From Volvariella volvacea V23 (Eukaryota > Basidiomycota > Agaricomycetes > Agaricales > Pluteaceae), in NCBI GenBank assembly GCA_000349905.1, contig KB722736.1, positions 472,790 through 536,789 of the forward strand: 64,000 nucleotides of DNA, read 5' to 3'. The notes beneath the pieces are model-generated. The model was not told where the DNA came from. It was given only the letters and a program-made list of their open reading frames with translations, and did no database searches. Positions within the stretch are counted from its first letter, which is position 1. Every line of letters starts with the position of its first letter. Positions 20,900-32,167 of the stretch are shown in pieces. Position numbers and translations under genes: made by a program.

Positions 20900-22181
20900 T
20901 TAATCAAGAAACACAACATCATCTGTTGAATCACCGAATACACCATTCACCAATCCTTCCCTCCAACCACTACCGATTCCGCCAGCAACATCGCTCTTGT
21001 CTGTCTTGCGCTGCACAACGATACTTGGCACGACCGAATAGCTTGCCAACCTCTTGGTTTGGATCAGCCAAGCATAAGCTTGATCGATTGCGCGAGAATA
21101 TGCAAATGGAGGATACAACAGGTGTAAGAGCAATCGTCGGGCACCGAGGCGATTAATAGCATATGCGTGGGTGCACTCTGGTGCTGAGGACGGATGTAGA
21201 CGCATGTCGTCTCTCCAGGTTCCTTGTTGATAAAGCGGCCCATTGATTGGTGGGTAAACCGTCTCGTCCGACCAACAATGTCCTTGGGAAAATAGTGTCA
21301 TAGATAGGTGAACAAAATTAAACAAGGCACAGGCAAGTATTCCAATTAATTTGCCAGAAATACTCACCTAAGAATACCACATCCCAATCTGTGGGTATCA
21401 CCGACCATAACCAGTTCAATCTCCCTTGAATATCCCGTTCGATGTCAATGTCATCTTCCAGAATCACCGATATTGCCTGGCCTCCGTTTTCATTGGCTAT
21501 ATGCTGAAGGACAGACAAGTGAGAATGCCAGCAAGCCACACGGGCAGGAGTTAGGATCTTGTACGGAGGGAGATCTGACTTGTAAGGCGGTATATCCTGG
21601 TTGCCAGTCGCACAAGTCAACGGCTGGTAGGAAGGTCGAAAAGGATTGGAATTTCCAGAGCTCGACAGATTCGTCAGAGACGAGGGAACATCAGATGCCG
21701 TGGTCGCCCAGAATTTCGAAGCTTGGAGAGATAGTGGCCGAGCTGTGTGAGCAATCCGTTCTAGATTCCTCGGCCACCGGAATGGTTGTCCACGATGTAT
21801 GCGACCATGTTTATCCCGGTCCGTGAGATTGGCAATTCTGGAACGAGCGAAGCGTACGCGTTCGAATATGCTGTCAATAATGAAGTCGTCTGGTGTTATC
21901 GCTTGCATGTAGATCCATTCCAGACCCAGCTCGTGACGCAAGGTTTCCATGTTGAGACGACGATCAGTCCTATTAGCAAGCGATATCACATAGAAATTGA
22001 CACTTGGCGTTTGATTGTTCTTTGGATCGGTGGCAAAAGATGAGCGCCGTTGCGGGTGGATGGATGAGGACTCATAGAGCCAGTAAAGTGCACAAGACAT
22101 CAAAAAAAGCAGAACCAAGAAAGCCACCGTAGATCGAGGTGACGAGCATTGAGGATGGCCTAACCGAATTGGCGAGTGCAT
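20900..22181 (-). CDS. Glycosyltransferase family 25 protein
   Basis: Type II membrane glycosyltransferase of the GT25 family (LPS-glycosyltransferase fold). Two exons, 22181-21368 and 21282-20900, with an 85-nt intron, give 398 residues. A signal anchor STVAFLVLLFLMSCALYWLY lies near residue 15. The catalytic domain shows FYVISLANRTDRR (donor-binding strand), MQAITPDD, ACWHSHLSVLQHIA, the acidic metal motif VILEDDIDIERDIQ, WDVVFLGHCWSDE spanning the splice, and THAYAINRLGARRLL near the C-terminus. Golgi location is inferred. An in-frame Met at 22259 would add 26 residues; the shorter start places the anchor in the usual position. The sugar and acceptor cannot be read from sequence. Confidence 0.88.
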
Positions 22182-23157
22182 GTTGTCCCACAAACGAGCA
22201 GACCAGACGCGGAGTTGAGCACGGGATTCGCCGACGTCGTTTGGCGCACCGCCCGCCAAAGCCCGATATTGCAGATGTTAACGACGGCCACGATGTGCAT
22301 CCCGGGTGGTACGAAGCGTATCATCCTGAGTGTCGACTTCCGACCCCTGTAAAGGTGCGTTGTTGATTGGCTTTATGTTTCATTCAGTAGTATAACGCCA
22401 CTTTCAATTTCAAAGAATGGAACGCTTAAGGTGATAATCATGGGATAAATCCCGCCCCTAAAGTGGATACACGCACTTGCCGAGTGCAAGCTAAAACTGT
22501 GCGACTATACCGACATTCAAGTAATTGAGAGGAAGTAACTGGTGATATTAATCGCTTCCCACCGTTCTTCTCCCACCGTTTGCTTCTGCAGCGTGATTCA
22601 TGACAACGTGAGACTTCTCGGTATAAAGGCATGCCTGTCATCCACAATTGTAGGGCTCTCAACCTTGTTGGTCGAAAACGGGTCCAGCCGTCCGATTTTT
22701 TAGCCTCGGGAATGCGTAAGTTGGGCCATATCCACATTGACTGCGTATTAATAACTCGTTTGCGACCACACTGGCAAGGTAACACAAGACGTACCTGTGT
22801 TTAATTTACGCATCCCTCTATGTGTGGGATACCACGAACGCGTATGGCAGGCTTTGACTGTATCCAATTGGCGAGAAGCCTATGTGCGGTGTTCCATATC
22901 GGTGCAATTCTTTGAATTGGAATACGTGAGGACAAATTAACCCGATCTATTATTCCCGATAAAGTGGGAAGAATGCACCGAATTGCTCAAACGGTGTGAA
23001 GGCGGGGAACTCGCGAAAACGAGCTACACGGACTTAGGAAACAGCTTTCTCATCATCAATAACCGTCGTCCAAATTGGACACACGAAAAAGACTCTTAAC
23101 GCGGAGAGCAACAGGTAGAAGGATGCCCCTCCCCCCTTCCGAGGCTGGCATTTCACT
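22182..23157. other. Spacer with possible gene remnants
   Basis: No intact gene. On the plus strand a short open stretch around 22835-22928 (ERVWQALTVSNWREAYVRCS) and another at about 22957-23099 (KWEECTELLKRCEGGELAK, ending in a stop) look protein-like but do not join. They may be a decayed gene. The region also holds the promoters of the divergent GT25 and OPT genes. Confidence 0.35.
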
Positions 23158-26100
23158 ATGGCTGGCGAGACTCTGCCTCAAGTGTCAACTCATCACAGCT
23201 CATCCGATGAGTACGAGCAGTATGACGCGGAGAAGAACCTAGGCGGTATGTAATCACTGTCTTTCTCGATGGAATCAGCTAAAACGACAGTGCAGATGTC
23301 AAGATAGCGGTGAGCTTACATGGATTCTGAGCGAAGCAATACACTCAATGCGAACTTAGCACATCACCGGAGCTGATTTTGACGACCCGAACTTGGACAG
23401 GGATAACCTCGCGCTTGAAGATGATAGTCCATACCCAGAGGTCAGGTCCGCTGTGTCCAACACGGATGACCCTGATATGCCGGTGACCACGTTGAGGACT
23501 TGGGTCATTGGTATTATCTGGGCCATCATCATTCCTGGCCTAAATCAGTTCTTCTTTTTCCGATTCCCCTCTGTTACAATCACTGGGCTTGTGGCCCAGC
23601 TTCTCTCTTTCCCAATGGGAAAGGCCGCTGCAAAATATCTACCAAATTGGAGCATATTTGGCATCTCTCTCAACCCAGGTCCGTTCACTGTGAAGGAACA
23701 TGTCATGATCACGGTGAGCTTTTGTCTATCTTTTTACAAGCGTACCATTATTAATCGCTCATGGACAATAGATCATGGTAGGAAATTCGTCCCGAGTTGT
23801 TGTTCCATGTTCACCCCGTCATCCAGGCTAGTGTGGGAGCAGGTTCAGCATATGCAACCGATATTATCGCCGTACAGCGAGTCTACTACAATCAGGTTTA
23901 TAACTTCAGCTGTGAGTTTGCATATTTGTGGCCCAATAATTAGGAACTTAATGTCATTTAGACCAATGGTTTGTCGTAATGTCGACCCAACTCATCGGGT
24001 TCTCTATCGGTGGCGTCGCTCGACGTTTCCTCGTTGCGCCCCCTTCAATGATCTGGCCCACAAACTTGATTAATTGTGCACTGTTTAACACCCTTCACTC
24101 TCAGCAATATACTGGAATTGGTAGTCGTGGTGGTGTCAGCCGTGAACGGTTCTTCGTCTATGTCTTCATTGGCTCCTTTGTATGGTGTGAGTGATTGCCT
24201 TTGTTACACTCGCTTATACACGGAAACTCATCACAATTCTTAGATTTCTTCCCTGGATATATCTGTGAGTCGGCCTCAGGACATATGCGTGTCACCAACG
24301 CTGATCACCTCTTTCAGTCCAAGCTCTATCGTTCTTCTCATGGGTTACTTGGATTCGCCCAGACAATGCCAGTAAGTTCCATACCTTAATTCCTGTGTAC
24401 CATGTACTCATTAGTATCAGCGTTGGCACAACTCTTCGGGTACGCATTTAGAGCTTCACACAGCTACTTACTCATATGAACGACCTTGCACGGCAGCTAT
24501 AATCACGGATTGGTAAGTGGCCCAGCTGTTTCTGAAGGAAGCCTATTAATGTGATTTTTAGGGCATGTCCTTAATCACTTTCGACTGGTCTCAAATTAGG
24601 TTGGTGCACATACTTTTGTCTTATCCTATCCTCGTTTAAGCTCTTAAATATTTAGCTATATTGGTAACCCGCTTGCGACGCCATGTAAGTACGACTATTT
24701 GCCGGATTTTTGATTGCATGTGGAGCCCTTCATTCTGCTATAGGGTGGGCTGGAGCGAATATCTTTGCCGGATTTGTCTTCTTCTTCTGTGAGTATCTCT
24801 ACCTCAACTAAGTGATAGCACAGCTCACATCTGACGAACTCAGGGTTCCTCACGCCAATCATGCACGTATGTGTTGCAAGATTGTAACCCTGATAACTTA
24901 TTGTAACTGGAACCTTTTCGCAGTTTACAAACACGTGGTTCGCAGAATACATGCCGTATGCTCCCTCCTTCGCTACAAAAACCGCGCTCCTGACCATACT
25001 TAAAACATGTAGAATCTCCTCCCGAACTTCTTACGACAACACTGGCCACTCATATAACGTCAGTAGGATTCTTAACGAAGACTCAACCATCAACCTCGAG
25101 GCATACCATAATTATAGCCCACTGTTCCTCTCGTACGTCCTTGACTCGGTTGTTTCGCCTGACATTTGTCTTATTCTGTGTTTTTAGGACAACCTTTGCT
25201 ATCTCCTATGGGTATGCTTAGCGCATTTCTGAGTATAGCCAATCTAACTTCATTCGCCTGTTCGACAGCTTATCATTTGCATCCATTACGGGTACGTTGT
25301 TCTACGACAAATAAGCCGTAATCGATCTCTAAATACTTGTTTTATCAGCGACTTTGATGCACGCTTTCCTCTATTTCCGCAAGCAGATTTGGACCCAAGC
25401 CAGGCGATCAATTCACGAGCAACCCGATATCCATGCCCGATTGATGTCGCGGTATCCCCAAGGTGGGCATACCATGTTGAGGAATACGACGACCTTTTCT
25501 TAAAACACACAGTGCCCGAATGGTGGTATCTTTTGATTTTCTTGAGCATGTTCACCCTTGGTGTTATCAGCATTGAAGTCTGGCCAACGTAAGCTCCTTT
25601 TATACTCCAGCACATGAACATTGCTTAATTAGTGCCCTTCAGTCAAATGCCAGTCTGGGCTTTCGTTCTTGCTCTCATCATTGGTGAGTCTGACAAATGG
25701 ATAGCTGAACGAATATATTGATAGCACCATCTTAGCTTTCCTCTATGTCATCCCCATTGGGATGATCCAAGCCATCACGAACCAACAAGTTGGCTTGAAG
25801 TAAGCGTTAGAGTCGCCTGAATTAAAGCGCTGAATTGACTGAACCCGACAGTGTCATTACTGAGCTTATCATTGGGTATGAATAGTCTTAGTATCAAACC
25901 GGGACAAACTTTATGAACCTGGCATCACGCAGATACGCACTTCCCGGTCATCCAGTGGCAATGATGATGTTCAAGACATGGGGCTATATCGTAAGTCACC
26001 AGCACGGAAACTTTAACACATCATATTCACGAATGGTCTCTAGACGATGGCGCAAGCTCTTACTTTCACGTCGGACTTCAAGCTTGGTCACTACATGAAG

Positions 26101-27625
26101 AGTGAGTCGTTACTAGGCACCTTATTTATACCCGATTAATATGAAATATAAATGAAAGTCCCACCGAGACCGATGTTCCTATGTCAAGTTGTTGCTACAG
26201 TCATTGCTGGGACAGTTCAGCTTGGCGTGCAAGCATGGATGTTCACAAATATTCCGTGAGTTTTACCCACTCTGACTTTTGGTTGTTGGGATATCGAAAC
26301 TGACGCACATTCCAGGGATATCTGCTCGCCAGACCAAAAGGATGGGTGCGCATTTCAGTCGTTTTATGATGATTGGCACTTTAAGGCCTCTTGACCGTAT
26401 TTAGCTTCATCTGCCCAAGCACAGAAGTGTTCGGAACTGCCAGTATCATTGTAAGCCGTAGCCCACACCTGTCACCACATCCTTGTATTTGACGCCTGTT
26501 CCTCTTTAGTGGGGTGTGATTGGTCCTGGCCTGCAATTCTCCAAGGGACAGACATACTAGTGAGTTTACATCAGTGTCCTATTCTCGACGATGACTTACC
26601 TCTCTGTAGTCGTACGTTCTCCTGATATAATTACGATGTTGGGCGTTAACCTGACATTGGTGCAGCTCTACTCTTCTTCTTCCTCATTGGCGCCGTGTGT
26701 CCCTTGATTGCATGGATCATCAACAAGAAATATCCAAAGAGCTTCATCAAATACGTGAAGTAAGTTCTGAATTATATTTTGTTGGATTTTACCTCTGATG
26801 GATTTTACAGCTTGTAGGTACTGTATATCCATTACGGCCTTTTCCTAAATGAGTTTCAGCCCTGTCATTTTCAACGGCACAGGTCTCATCCCACCCGCTA
26901 CGGCCATCAACTATGTGCCTTGGGCGTGAGTTTTCCTTATCCTTTTGCCAGGAGAGGGAGATTGACCATGTATCCAGCATCGTGTGTTGGTTCTTGAATA
27001 GCTTCATCAGAAAGTATGCTATGATTATGGCAAAATCGACGTATATCTTATGATCAATATTATTACAGACGCCATTTCCCTTGGTGGACAAAGTACAACT
27101 GTAGGCCCACCCTATCATCAAGTGAAGAAGTACGACTTACCTCCTAGTTTAGATGTGTTGGCTGCAGCGCTCGACTCTGGTCTTGCTATCTCTATTCTAG
27201 TCATTTTCTTCTGGTATGTACCTTTCCAAATTTGACTCGGCTATTCTCATCGCACGATATAGTCTACAATTCCCCAAGAACGGGACGGTAAGAGTTTGGC
27301 CATATATTGACCTTGATGAAGGGACCTAAATAATTGACCAGATTGGCGTCGATACCCTTGGAAGTTGGTGGGGGTGAGTTAGACTCATTATTCTTCCGTT
27401 GGATAGACTCTGATGATCGACTATACAGGAACACGGTAAGTTGATATGTGTAAGAAATGCTTCCTGTAGCTCAAATTCTTCGTAAAGGTGCCTTTCACCG
27501 GAGCGGATGGACTGGGCACGCCAGTGAAGACACTTGCTAAAGGACAGACCTTTGGGTGAGTCCATATCCCTGACTCCAAATTAGCTTCACTGATAGAGAT
27601 GCGCCTTAGTCCAAGTACCTGGTGA
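23158..27625 (+). CDS. Oligopeptide transporter (OPT family), 41 exons
   Basis: Proton-coupled oligopeptide transporter of the plasma membrane or vacuole. I resolve 41 exons totalling 2,316 nt (771 residues, a normal OPT length) and 40 introns of about 41-78 nt, every junction in phase. Exons 1-5: 23158-23245, 23296-23309, 23360-23713, 23772-23777, 23827-23911; exon 6 is 23962-24186; the last is 27610-27625. Microexons: 6 nt (23772-23777), 2 nt (26610-26611), 3 nt (26811-26813), 7 nt (27429-27435), 14 nt (23296-23309). Motifs seen: SPYPEVRSAV, NPGPFTVKEHVMITIMASVG, MSTQLIGFSIGGVARRFLVA, FDWSQISYIGNPLATPWW, KIPPRPMFLCQ (junction at 26158 chosen because it yields the conserved KIPPR) and FNGTGLIPPATAINYVPW. 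Many hydrophobic segments fit about 14-16 helices. Substrate not readable. Confidence 0.93.
26610..26611 (+). other. Candidate 2-nt microexon of the OPT gene
   Basis: After exon 26510-26559 (ending GGACAGACATACTA) a 50-nt intron runs from gtgagt to ctgtag. Then TC remains before the donor gtacgt of a 54-nt intron ending ggtgcag. Joining TA+TC+CT keeps phase and gives GQTYYPLLFFFLIGA. Treating the stretch as one 106-nt intron shifts the frame. Splice signals and sizes of both introns are normal for this gene. Confidence 0.65.
26811..26813 (+). other. Candidate 3-nt microexon of the OPT gene
   Basis: CTT lies between the acceptor ttttacag and the donor gtaggt. It completes AA+C and supplies TT, so YV-N-F-PVIFNG reads through. 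The flanking introns are 51 nt (26760-26810) and 46 nt (26814-26859). Skipping it would keep frame but change the Asn-Phe pair in KYVNFPVIFNGTGL. Confidence 0.7.
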
Positions 27626-28357
27626 AGGAGATAGTCTAGAGGGACGAGATTAAGTTCCTTTATCTAAGTACCGATACTCTGTATTATCAATTCTTGTTAT
27701 TTTATTATGATTCTTCGAAATTCGAATTTTGAGTAGGACATGAGGACTCGTCGACAGGCACACGTACAGCTTCTGGTAGGGATCTGCATTAACCAACGAG
27801 GTCAGAAGGGTTGCGATTGCTGGTTACGACCGTCGATGTGGTTGCTCGGAGGTGACAGGGAGCGTGACGCCGACGTTATCTTTCCGGGCATGCGAAACTT
27901 TTCCATCTCACCTGGCTCCGCACCCAGGCCTTGTCTCCTTTCAGGCTTCTGTTGGGAACCGCGCCCGGCTATCGAGGGGCGTATACATCGGCGTTAGAGT
28001 TGTTCACACAGCGGGAAAAGTGACTGGTCCATGTGTTGATGAGAAGGAACTTGGCGAAACTTAAGCGCAGAGGAAATCTCAACGAAGCTTCATCCGGTCA
28101 TCCATAGTCTTTACCTTCTCGTTTTCGAACCACCGTACCCGCGAAAACCACTCCTTACGACATCTTTTCATCCCACTCTATCAAGGGCTCCCCAGCCACA
28201 CCTTCGACGTGGAGCAAGAACCCTTGCCACGTCATTTTCTCTGTTCGTCATCCCGCGAATCATCCTCCACGCCCACCGTGACGTTTTCACCCTTTCTCAA
28301 GCGTACACGAAAGCCATAACGAGCAGCGAGCGAAGGTGGTTTTGAGTACGGACTGGA
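27626..28357. other. Spacer between OPT and rgp1
   Basis: No gene supported. Short open frames at 27740-28064 lack family resemblance or splice continuity. It should contain the OPT terminator and the rgp1 promoter. Confidence 0.45.
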
Positions 28358-31300
28358 ATGCCTGGAGTGACGTCGAATGAAGCCGATTCTGGTATCCGTG
28401 TCGTCGTGACACCTTCTCAATCTTCCTACTTCGCAGGCGAACCATTCTCTGTCACCATCACATTCATCAACACACGCTCTCCAGACTCGTCCGGAAGCAG
28501 TGCAAAGAATGGACATTTGGGCCATAAGAGAGGCGCACACTCAATCAGCTCGGCACCATTGGCTCGACCCCCTACCTCTCCCGGTCCTCCCAGATCAGCA
28601 CTTCCTGCTGTCGTCACAAGAACAAGAAGTGGGGATGAGGGAAATGCTGTAAGGAAGGGGCTTATTGGGCGAGCGAAAAAGAAGGAAAAAATTGTGCAAA
28701 GCGAGGGTGGCGCTGCAGATGGGTTGCCCGCGCTGATTGAGCAGAGAAGAAAGAGACTATTGGCAAAGTCATTGTCTGTCTCTATNNNNNNNNNNNNNNN
28801 NNNNNNNNNNNNNNNNNNNNNNNNNNNNNNNNNNNNNNNNNNNNNNNNNNNNNNNNNNNNNNNNNNNNNNNNNNNNNNNNNNNNNAGCTCCTCATGAACT
28901 TGAGCAGCACATAGGGGAGGGTACTCTAACCAGATCTGCTCAGAAGACCGTCACCGAGACTAGGCCATGTATGTCTATCTGCCCTTCGCTTTTGCATATG
29001 TTCTTAACCACCATCATCACGAACGTCCTGTAGCCCCCACCTCCCCCCACATTCCTTCTCCATTAAGCCGCTCTGCAAGCCTAGCGCTCTCAAACAATCA
29101 TCCCCATGCCCGTAAACAATCCGTTCTCGATGGCCAATTCAATCCCACCGAGGTCCTCACATCATCCACATCCGCACCTCCTACTCTCCCTTACGCCACT
29201 AGCGCCGCATCATCCACTGTATCTCTTGCACTCGACCCAATATCCGAAAACTCACACTCACCATATGCCTCCACGCCCATGTTGATATCTCCCAGCATTG
29301 AAACACCCATAACGCCATTTTCACCTAGTGAATTTCCTCATCCACCATCCCTACCACCCAATTCTGTGTATGCATATCCACCACATCAATCAACAGCAAA
29401 GAACACCCAGAGACCCCTCGGTCTTGGTCACCCACCCACCTCCATCAACACGAATGGTCTTCCCGACTCCAAGTCACTTCCACATAACCCCCCTCGTACA
29501 GCCTTTTCATCCAGCTTCCCATCTCAGCAAAGCAACGCCGAGCTGATACTATATTCCTACGCTCAGCTTGTCGGAACATTGTCCTTAACCCCTCTACCTG
29601 GAGCTTCCCCAACACCAGATCAAACGCGCACGCTGAATTCAGTACGGGCGTCATTACTGAAAAAGAAAGTCATCGGAGGAGGAAGTATGGATATCACGGC
29701 ATCTTTGAATTCTTCCGCATCTGCTGGCTCCAATGGAACCGCACCCCTTGGAGTAGCCGCGAGAAGAGTCGGTGCACCACATCGACGAACTCATAGCAGG
29801 TCCTCATCCTTCTCTTCAGGGCTGTTGGCCCTGCTAAGTGGTGGTTCACCTGCACCGACGCCAGGAGGGTCTATATCCATGACGCCCACATCACATTCAC
29901 AGATACCATCTCCATCGGGCTCTGGGGGGTTGCCAAGTTCAGCGTCTTGGACAGCTGGTCAGCAACGGTCACGGGCTGCGTCAGGGATGGCAAATGGGAG
30001 TGCGTCTACAGGTCGAATAGTGGATCTCGGGGACGATCCACCGCCTGCGCCTGCGGAGGAGGAAATTGATCCCGAGGTACCGCTACCAACGTTGGAGATA
30101 CAGCCATCGATGTTGGCTGTGGATCTAGTGCTGGCTCCAGGCGAATCACGAAGTTGTAAGTTTCTATCTTGACTCGACTCCCTCCCTCTCGCATCTACAA
30201 TCCCCTAGACTGACGTATGGTATTTGAACAGATACATATTCTATTCCACTACCAGACAACCTCCCACCGACATTCAGAGGCCGTGCGCTAAAATTCCACT
30301 ACGAGCTCATCGTCGGTACATGTCGCGCTGGCGCATCACCCTCGACCGGGGCGAACGGAGCAGGAGGGACAATACCCCCGGGTTCGAGTGTAGGTGGCGG
30401 TGGCGCCATGAACAGTATCAGCAAAGTGATGAAAGTCCCGATCAGGGTGTACAACAACGTCATTGGTGAGCCTTTTGAGCGCTTTCTCGGTTTTCGGTGC
30501 CTGATCAGCTTGGCGGGGTCAGTCGGGCGTGCACCCAGCTCGTATGACCTTTTGTGGCCGGTATCTAGTAGAATAGGACCCCGCGGCCACCTTTCGGCGA
30601 GGATCATTGAGGGCCCTAATCCAGCGGTCATCGCCAAACGGATAGGCAATGTACCTAGTTTGCCTAATGGTAAGTACTGTGAACTTCACCCCCCTCCATT
30701 ATGCGCATATATCCTTCCGTTCTGACTTCTTATTAACTAATTAGGTCGTGGCCGTGTATCCACTACTGCCAATGGCACCCCATCCAGAGCCAACATGGGC
30801 ACCTTTGAGGACCTGCAAGACTACGCCCAGCGACTGCTCGATGCGTTCCCAGAACCAGGAGCGAGCGGCGTCAGGATCAAGCTTCCGGCGGAAGCTGTTC
30901 CACTTTCACCCAGCCGATCTTCGATGAACGGGATCGGCGGCGGCGGCGGTCATCATGGGGAAGGAGGGCCAAACGGTATCGGGAATGGGGGGCTTAATGG
31001 GGTTATGAAGGGAGGTATCAGCCCTTGGGATGCGTATGAACGGGAGAGGATGGAGGACGATGAGCGGAGGCGAGAGAGGGAGTGGGAGAAGGAGGAAGAG
31101 GGGGGGTTGACGGGTTGTAGGGAAGCTGTTGAGATTCTGACGCGGAACCCGAAGAAAGGTATGGATGTTCCGTCGTGTTGTGATGGTGGTTGACCCACAT
31201 CGCTGTTCAGCGTCGTATGATGTTAACAAGGACGGCGTGCGAGTTGCAATCTTGACATTCACCAAGTCGGCATATAGATTGGGAGAGACGGTTATGGGCG

Positions 31301-32167
31301 TTATTGAGCTCAATGAACGGATCAGTAGAGCTCGAGTCATCCAGGTGAGTCTCTTCGGCCTGTTTCTGAACAACATCTCATGGTTATTTTCACGCCTAGT
31401 ACTCAGTAATGTTGGAAGCACACGAGACTCTGCCAAGCTCAATATCACCGAATGTGTCCCGGCATCTACGCCGAATACATGCAGAACACTACTCTTCATT
31501 CGCTCTCGGAACGCTACGGACCACATTCTCGTTGGATATCCCATCAGACGCCAGTCCAGCCTTTCAAATCCGCGTGGGCGGAACGAAGCCTCTCGCGGGC
31601 CCAAACTCCCCAGTGGTGAGCTTTGGCGGGCTGGAATGGAAAGTGAGGTTGTGCCTGCTCGTCGCAGTCGGAAGTGACGAGAGCGAGCTGGGAACGGAAG
31701 GAGTTCGGCTCCGGGGGATGAAGCGGGATAGGAGAGGAAATGGTGGTGGGAGAGGTGAATGGGGAAGCTCGTGGTCTGCACTGGAGAGCGTTGCACCTCA
31801 AGAAAGAGTCGTGGTCCCTGCTTCGCCCAGGGACCAGAACGAAGGGAGCCTCGCGTCTTACACCAAGCAGAGCGCCAAGACCAGCTCGTGGGTTGGCTGG
31901 GCAGCTTCTTGGTTAGCTCCCTCCACGGAAAATGGGTACCATGATGGAGACGAGGACGACGAATATACTACTGCTGAAAGGGAGGAGGAAATCTATGACG
32001 GCGTGAAGCCGGATCTAGGCGGTGGCGTTGGGATTGGTGTCAACTTTGAAGGAGGGGAGGACGGATGGAGAGACGTGAGGATGGAGACCGTGGAATGTGA
32101 AGTTCCGATCAAGGTCTGGCCGGGCAACACGGCCTTCAAAGCCTTGGATGTGGTGTTTGACATTTAA
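28358..32167 (+). CDS. RGP1: Rgp1 family protein (Ric1-Rgp1 Rab6/Ypt6 GEF subunit)
   Basis: Rgp1 pairs with Ric1 as exchange factor for Ypt6/Rab6 at the Golgi (family knowledge). The N-terminus shows IRVVVTPSQSSYFAGEPFSV, an arrestin-like strand start. After a 100-N gap and a Ser/Pro-rich linker comes the domain core: SYTYSIPLPDNLPPTFRGRA, LKFHYELIVGTCRAGAS, VGRAPSSYDLLWPVSSR, ASYDVNKDGVRVAILTFTKS, YRLGETVMGVIELNERI, YSVMLEAHETLP and LRTTFSLDIPSDASPAFQIR. Introns visible after the gap: about 28970-29032, then 30156-30231, 30466-30522, 30670-30744, 31159-31210 and 31345-31399. The frame before the gap (frame 2) does not match that after it (frame 0) if the gap is taken as 100 nt, so its true size differs or it hides an intron. 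The C-terminus ends KALDVVFDI. Confidence 0.9.
28786..28885. other. Assembly gap (100 N) inside rgp1
   Basis: Exactly 100 N, the conventional placeholder for a gap of unknown size. It interrupts the rgp1 coding region about 143 codons in. Confidence 0.97.
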
